From positions 186,001 through 250,000 of the forward strand of contig JADHVO010000007.1 of assembly GCA_016783965.1 (NCBI GenBank): a DNA stretch of 64,000 bases, given 5' to 3'. A model generated the notes under the pieces. It saw nothing but the letters and a program-made list of their open reading frames with translations, did not search any database and was not told where the DNA came from. Made by a program: the position numbers and the translations under genes. Source of the stretch: Alphaproteobacteria bacterium (GTDB lineage Bacteria; Pseudomonadota; Alphaproteobacteria; Micropepsales; Micropepsaceae). Below, one piece after another: positions 59,696-64,000 of this stretch (its first letter is position 1; each line of letters starts with the position of its first letter).

Positions 59696-60562
59696 TCAGG
59701 CGGGACGGAGATTCACGTACATATAGTCGTTCAAAGGTATGCGCCCGTAGAGCCGGAAATGCGCGTCAAAGCCGCAGTCTTTGGCGAGTTGCGCCATGGT
59801 CTTCGGCGTCCAGTACTGCGTGTGATCCGGGTGCCAGAAGCCGGTCCACTTGTTTCCAAGAATGGAACGATTCCAGCATGCGTAGTTCGGCACCTTCACG
59901 ACCACGATGCCGTCGTCCTTGATCACGCGCCGCACGCCCTCCAGCGCGGGCTTGGGGTTCGTCTCGTGCTCGAGATATCCCCACATCGCGACGCCGTTGA
60001 AGTACTTCTCGGGCAACTGTGCCAGCCCGCTGACCGCGTCGGCGTTCAGCACCTGGCCGCCGCGCTTCTGGAAAATGGCGCGCGCTTCGGCCGCGGCACG
60101 CTTCTCGATCTCGATGCCGAACGGAATGTAGCCGTCGTCCAGCTTCTCGAACTCGTCGCCCGTGCCGCACCCGACGTCCAGCACCGGTCCCGGGCGGGCC
60201 CAGGCGCGCATGCCGCTCGCAGGCGTGGGATCGCCGAACATGCCCAGCCGCCACATGGTCCATTTGTCGAGCCTGGCCAGGATCGGCTGTTCCTTCAGCC
60301 GCCGCTCCCACTGCCGGTCATATTGCTCGGTGAAGCCAAACTCCTCCTCGAGCCGGACATAGGCCGGTGCATATTCGAGATACACCAGGCTGCACGAAGG
60401 ACATTTCTTCAGCGGCCAGTCGGGATGCGAGTAGCGCAGCGGCTCGCCGCCCGGCGGCGCCGCACCGCAGAGCGGACAGTTCCTGTGAACGCGTCCTTCA
60501 TCCATCCCGCAACGGTCCCCGGTTCTGGTGCCCACCAGACCGTCGATCTTAGTCGGCGTCAT
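59696..60562 (-). CDS. Class I SAM-dependent methyltransferase with N-terminal zinc ribbon
   Basis: The 288-residue protein has an N-terminal CPLCG and later KKCPSCSLVYL, a zinc ribbon typical of sugar or lipid methyltransferases. The SAM motif VLDVGCGTGDEFE follows and then GVAMWGYLEHETNPKPALEGV, the acidic post-motif. The start at 60562 overlaps DUF4170 by 14 bases; 60505 is an alternative just before the zinc ribbon. Neighbouring lipid A genes suggest a polysaccharide or lipid substrate (inference). Confidence 0.85.
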   Translation of the reverse strand: MTPTKIDGLVGTRTGDRCGMDEGRVHRNCPLCGAAPPGGEPLRYSHPDWPLKKCPSCSLVYLEYAPAYVRLEEEFGFTEQYDRQWERRLKEQPILARLDKWTMWRLGMFGDPTPASGMRAWARPGPVLDVGCGTGDEFEKLDDGYIPFGIEIEKRAAAEARAIFQKRGGQVLNADAVSGLAQLPEKYFNGVAMWGYLEHETNPKPALEGVRRVIKDDGIVVVKVPNYACWNRSILGNKWTGFWHPDHTQYWTPKTMAQLAKDCGFDAHFRLYGRIPLNDYMYVNLRPA

Positions 60563-60785
60563 CGGGTTCCATCAACCGGTGCACGTGAACCACGAAGTAG
60601 CGCATCATCGCGTTGTCGACGGTGGCCTGCGCCTTGCCCCGCCAGGCTTTCACCGCTTCCGCGTAGTTGGGGTACATGCCCACGATGTCGAGTTTCTTGA
60701 GATCCTTGAACTCGGTCGAGCGCGGCGCGGTCAGTTCGCCGCCGAAAACAAGATGCAGAAGCTGCTTTGGTACATGATCGACCAT
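60549..60785 (-). CDS. DUF4170 small protein
   Basis: The 78-residue protein has LHLVFGGELTAPRSTEFKDLKKLDIVGMYPNYAEA, typical of DUF4170, here split as LHLVFGGEL and LDIVGMYPNYAEAVKAWRG, and ends RYFVVHVHRLMEPDDAD. Function unknown; in alphaproteobacteria it lies between cysQ and lipid A genes, as here. It begins immediately after the cysQ stop. Confidence 0.9.
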   Translation of the reverse strand: MVDHVPKQLLHLVFGGELTAPRSTEFKDLKKLDIVGMYPNYAEAVKAWRGKAQATVDNAMMRYFVVHVHRLMEPDDAD

Positions 60786-61607
60786 CTATCGCTCCCGCGG
60801 CAGACTCAAATGACTGACCCGCGCCAGCAGCGCGGCATGCAGCTTGGGCCCCGCGACCACGAGCGAAGGCTTCAGCGTGCTTTCCCGATTATACGTCATC
60901 GCCGCGCCGGTGTGTGTCGTCACAAGGCCCCCGGCTTCCCGCACGATGATTTCCGCCGCCGCAATGTCCCAGTCACGTTTTGAGGACAACGCCAGGGTCG
61001 CATCGAACATCCCGTTCGCCGCCAGAACCATGCGATAGGCGATGGAGTTCCGGGTCTCGATATGCATCTCCGGCCAGGGCCGGTTCGGCGCGTTGTTCCA
61101 TGCGGGATGTGCAAGCATGTTGCGGTCTGCCAGCATACGGCACCCTTCTACCTCCGCGCGATCGGTGACCCGAATAGCCTTGCTGTTCAGCGTCGCACCC
61201 GCGCCCGCTCGCGCGGCGAAACACTCGTCCAGCATCGGATTGAACACCACGCCGGCCACCGGCACGCCGTCGCGCACGATCCCCGCGCACACGGTGAAGT
61301 GTGGCCGGTTCTTCATGAACGCGATGGTGCCGTCGATCGGATCGACCACGAAGACGTCGCGCGCGTTGAGCCGTGACGGATCGTCCTCTGTCTCTTCCGA
61401 CAGCCAGCCATAGCCCGGCCGCGCGGACCGCAGCGTCTGGTGGAGGAACTTGTCGACCGCAATGTCGGCCTCGGTGACGGGATTACCCTTGCCCTTGTCC
61501 CACCGTTTGAACGTGCCCGCCTCGAAGAACTCGCGCGCGATCCGACCCGCGTCGCGCACGCTCCGTTCCAGGAGCGCCAGATCGTCGTGGGGCTCAGGCC
61601 CCGGCAA
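60786..61607 (-). CDS. cysQ: 3'(2'),5'-bisphosphate nucleotidase / inositol monophosphatase family
   Basis: The 273-residue enzyme has the metal signatures WLSEETEDDP (Glu/Glu), VVDPIDGTIAFM (DPIDGT) and DWDIAAAEIIVREAGG. It removes phosphate from PAP or inositol phosphates. Position before DUF4170 supports CysQ. No ATG or GTG precedes the fold, so the TTG at 61607 is taken as start; it overlaps the pmbA end by 14 bases, with GAAGG upstream. Confidence 0.9.
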   Translation of the reverse strand: MPGPEPHDDLALLERSVRDAGRIAREFFEAGTFKRWDKGKGNPVTEADIAVDKFLHQTLRSARPGYGWLSEETEDDPSRLNARDVFVVDPIDGTIAFMKNRPHFTVCAGIVRDGVPVAGVVFNPMLDECFAARAGAGATLNSKAIRVTDRAEVEGCRMLADRNMLAHPAWNNAPNRPWPEMHIETRNSIAYRMVLAANGMFDATLALSSKRDWDIAAAEIIVREAGGLVTTHTGAAMTYNRESTLKPSLVVAGPKLHAALLARVSHLSLPRER

Positions 61608-62934
61608 CGGTCATGCCTTCGATGCGCAGCGTCGGCGCATTCGTGCCGTGCTTGAACTCCAGGTCGTTGGCGGCGGTCAGGTTCACGAACATCTCCTTCA
61701 GGTTGCCCGCGATCGTGATTTCCGACACCGGAAACGCGATCTCGCCGTTCTCGATCCAGAAGCCCGCCGCGCCGCGGCTGTAATCGCCGGTGACGCTGTT
61801 CACGCCAAAGCCGATCAGCTCGGTGACGTAGAGTCCCTGCTTGATACCCTTGATCAGTTCCGCCGGCGAAAGCGTACCGGCCTCGATGTAGAGGTTGGTG
61901 GGCGCCGGCGCCGGCGGTCCGCCGGTCCCGCGGGCCGCGTGCCCCGTGGGTTGCAAGCCAAGCTGCTTCGCACTCGCCGTGTCGAGCAGCCACGTCTTCA
62001 GCACGCCGTTCTCGATCAGGGCCCAACGCCTGTTGGCGACGCCTTCTCCGTCGAAAGGCTTTGAGCGCAAGCCCCGCAGGCGGTGCGGGTCATCGATGAT
62101 GTTGATGGCGGGCGCGAAGACCGGCTTCTCCATCCGGTCCTTCAGGAAGGAAACGCCGCGCGCAATGGCGTTGCCGGTGATCGCGCCGACGAAGTGCCCG
62201 ACGATCCCGCTCGATACCCGCGGGTCATAGATCACCGGCACCGCTTGGCTTTTCACGCGGCGCGGGTTGAGGCGCTTCACCGTGCGCTCGCCTGCCGTGC
62301 GCCCGACTTTCTCCGGGCTTTCCATGTCGCTGGCATGCCGCGCGCTCGCCTGGTCGTAGTCGCGTTCCATGGCGGTGCCTTCACCGCCGACGACGGCGAC
62401 GCCGATGCTGCAATTCGTACTGGCATACGCGCCGTAGAATCCCTCTGTTGTGGCCAGAGCGATCGCGGTACGCCCGAACGTTGCGCCGCCGCCTTCCGAA
62501 TTCGTGATCCCCGGCACCGCCATCGCAGCGCCTTCGACGCGGCGCGCCCAGTCGACTAGCGTATCGGCGGAAGGCTCGTTCTTGTCTTCGATATCGAGCG
62601 CCGGGATGTCCTTTGCCAGACGATCCCTCGGCGCGAGCCCGGCGAACTTGTCCTCCGGTGCCAGCTTTGCCATCGCGACGGCACGCCCCGCCAACTGGCC
62701 GAGCGACTCGCGCGACAGGTCCGTCGACGAGATGAACGCCACCTTGTGACCCACGAACACGCGCAAGCCGAGGTCGTGGCTTTCCGCGCGCTCCACCTCT
62801 TCCAGTTTGCCCAGGCGATAGGAAACACCCGCCGCGACGCTTTCGACGAACAATGCGTCCGCTGCGTCCGCGCCGGCGGCCTTCGCGTCGCGCAGCAAGG
62901 TGGCGAGGATGTCCTGCGTATTCGCGCGCGCCAT
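61594..62934 (-). CDS. pmbA: TldD/PmbA-family metalloprotease-like protein
   Basis: The 446-residue protein has the PmbA/TldE half: a N-terminal domain with VSYRLGKLEEVERAE, the middle ITNSEGGGATFGRTAIALATTEGF and the C-terminal GFGVNSVTGDYSRGAAGFWIENGEI and SEITIAGNLKEMF, typical of TldE, shown here in separate blocks. PmbA lacks the HExxxH zinc motif of TldD and acts with it to trim peptides. The ATG at 62934 is chosen. No tldD is in the window. Confidence 0.92.
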   Translation of the reverse strand: MARANTQDILATLLRDAKAAGADAADALFVESVAAGVSYRLGKLEEVERAESHDLGLRVFVGHKVAFISSTDLSRESLGQLAGRAVAMAKLAPEDKFAGLAPRDRLAKDIPALDIEDKNEPSADTLVDWARRVEGAAMAVPGITNSEGGGATFGRTAIALATTEGFYGAYASTNCSIGVAVVGGEGTAMERDYDQASARHASDMESPEKVGRTAGERTVKRLNPRRVKSQAVPVIYDPRVSSGIVGHFVGAITGNAIARGVSFLKDRMEKPVFAPAINIIDDPHRLRGLRSKPFDGEGVANRRWALIENGVLKTWLLDTASAKQLGLQPTGHAARGTGGPPAPAPTNLYIEAGTLSPAELIKGIKQGLYVTELIGFGVNSVTGDYSRGAAGFWIENGEIAFPVSEITIAGNLKEMFVNLTAANDLEFKHGTNAPTLRIEGMTVAGA

Positions 62935-62938
62935 GACC

Positions 62939-63346
62939 TCAGCCCTGGAGTGCCAGCCACAGCGCGACGGCAATGGCGATGATGTAGGAGAGCCAGGTCA
63001 GGACCATACCGACGAGGCGCGGCATCGAAGCGCCGACGTTCCGCGAAATGCCGATGGCGTGGAGGAGGCGGCCAAGCGTCAAAGTCCCGCCCACCGCATG
63101 GATCACGCCGGCGCTCGCCCCTAGTGCGTAGAGGATCATCATCAGCAGGATGGCCTTCGGCACGTATTCGGTGTTGTTGCCGTGCGCCCGCAGCGGCCCA
63201 AGCAGCGCCGGGTCCGCGCCATCGCCGATCTCTGTGCGCGTCTTCGCCCGCGCCCGGACCACCAGCATGCCCAGTACGAGCATCAGCAGGGCATTGATCG
63301 CGGCATAGAACGCGACCATCTGGAGCGGCATTAGAAACGGATTCAT
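62939..63346 (-). CDS. MAPEG-family membrane protein
   Basis: The 135-residue protein has four membrane helices and the MAPEG signature RAHGNNTEYVPKAILLMMIL near residue 55, where the Asn, Glu and Tyr bind glutathione in characterised members. The family includes microsomal GST 3-like proteins. The ATG at 63346 is preferred over a GTG six bases earlier. It ends four bases before the pmbA start, so the two may be co-transcribed. Confidence 0.88.
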   Translation of the reverse strand: MNPFLMPLQMVAFYAAINALLMLVLGMLVVRARAKTRTEIGDGADPALLGPLRAHGNNTEYVPKAILLMMILYALGASAGVIHAVGGTLTLGRLLHAIGISRNVGASMPRLVGMVLTWLSYIIAIAVALWLALQG

Positions 63347-63414
63347 ACGCACCGACCTTGGGTTTCTTGGGCCATAAGTAGAGCACTTCCGCGCGTGGTC
63401 AAGGCAGGCTGACC

Positions 63415-64000
63415 TTAATGCTGATCAGCGGGCGTCACGTAGAGCAGCTTCTCCTTATAGGAGATATAAACGTGCAGTTGCGACAGCTCAGCCAGGCCCA
63501 GCAATACCTGCGGCACATGGAGCTGCATTTGGGTGTAGTCCTGCCGCATATTGTCCGCTGCGAACGCCTTTCCCATGGCATTGGGAAGGATGATGAGCGT
63601 CGCCGACGGAACCAGCAGGCCGCCGAAGCGCAGTGATGCGAAGGTGTGGGTGTAATTTGCTCCCTTGCTTCCGTCAGCGCGCGTGTAGTCGTGGCGATCC
63701 ACGCCATCTGCCCCGGGCTCAAGCCAAACATCTGCAATGCCATAGGTGCGGTGATAGTAGAGGCCGGAGCGCCCGTATCGAGCTCTGCATATAACGTCTT
63801 CCCATCCAGCTCGATCGGAAGCGAGATGGCAGATCCGTCAAATTTGAACGGGATCTTTGTTGCACCGCTCGTGGACCAATAGACCACCTGGCCCGGGCAA
63901 TGCTCCGACGAGAAGAAGTTCACCCTCTTCGCCTTGAAATCGAAATCCAGGTCGAAGTTCTTGAGTACATTGGCGCCGAGCAACCCCGCGACGCCTTCAC
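63415..64000 (-). pseudogene. Retropepsin-like aspartic protease, frameshifted and cut by the window edge
   Basis: The frame entering from 64000 reads GLLGANVLKNFDLDFDF and contains the catalytic AELDTGAPASTIT. After PGQMAW (about 63710) the similarity moves to another frame, GVDRHDYTRADGSKGANYTH, which continues through FGGLLVPSATLIILPNAMGK to a TAA at 63415. One extra or missing base in the CCCGGGGC run near 63715-63720 would explain it. It is either a real frameshift or a sequencing error. The 5' end is outside the window. Confidence 0.7.

Overview
The window is a 64 kb chromosomal stretch of a GC-rich alphaproteobacterium. The evidence is base composition, dense ATGA-type gene overlaps, and family-restricted neighbours: xseA-DUF2093-M23 peptidase, DUF4170 beside cysQ and Kdo/lipid A genes, FixL-like kinase, and FixK-type boxes. 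It may lie near Rhizomicrobium/Micropepsaceae, but that is a weak guess. I saw no rRNA, tRNA, CRISPR array, prophage or transposase.

Layout. 1-6.7 kb: start of a thiolase, an SDR enzyme, glyA with a ZTP-type riboswitch, and a two-gene sensor made of an ethylene-receptor-like membrane domain plus a CHASE3 histidine kinase. 6.7-12.2 kb: a DnaJ-like chaperone and an envelope operon headed by a very unusual protein joining an acyltransferase-3 membrane domain, an SGNH domain, an Rpf-like muralytic domain and a C-terminal peptidoglycan-binding-like tail. 12.4-16.6 kb: pdxH, a cation-efflux gene, an enoyl-CoA hydratase, a fatty acid hydroxylase and an SDR gene carrying an in-frame palindromic repeat. 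16.6-18.5 kb: a lower-GC two-gene insert (PIN-like protein plus DUF3696-type ATPase) that looks like a mobile defence module. 18.6-27 kb: a porin pair, Hsp20 and a kinase/hydrolase/phosphoribosyltransferase operon, the last two units each preceded by an FNR/FixK-like box.

27-39 kb: metabolic and detoxification genes (ChbG-like deacetylase, hemerythrin, rluB/tadA, metallo-hydrolase, two GSTs, a Cys-type sulfatase), followed by TerC, PAP2 and an MraY paralogue. REP-like inverted repeat doublets sit between several of these genes. 39.3-41.7 kb: an ArsR-family regulator with a long palindromic operator and five small downstream genes. 41.7-44.2 kb: an arsenic operon (arsR, arsI, a membrane protein, arsC, aqpS) with no active arsenite pump. 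44.2-44.7 kb: a long leader-like non-coding region with a mini-ORF, alternative hairpins and an intrinsic terminator. 44.7-49.2 kb: an acyl-CoA dehydrogenase and a phosphotransferase related to the two halves of ACAD10/11, separated by a PAS histidine kinase.

49.3-64 kb: housekeeping genes in tight runs: HAD, purD, hydrolase; xseA, DUF2093, M23 peptidase; then the lipid A/Kdo run (pmbA, cysQ, DUF4170, methyltransferase, msbA-like, waaA, lpxK, lpxL-like). A MAPEG protein and a frameshifted retropepsin-like gene end the window.

The strongest leads for undescribed biology are the acyltransferase-SGNH-Rpf fusion, the split ethylene-receptor-like sensor, the ATPase/PIN pair, the 44.3-44.6 kb leader RNA and the coding insertion of a palindromic repeat.
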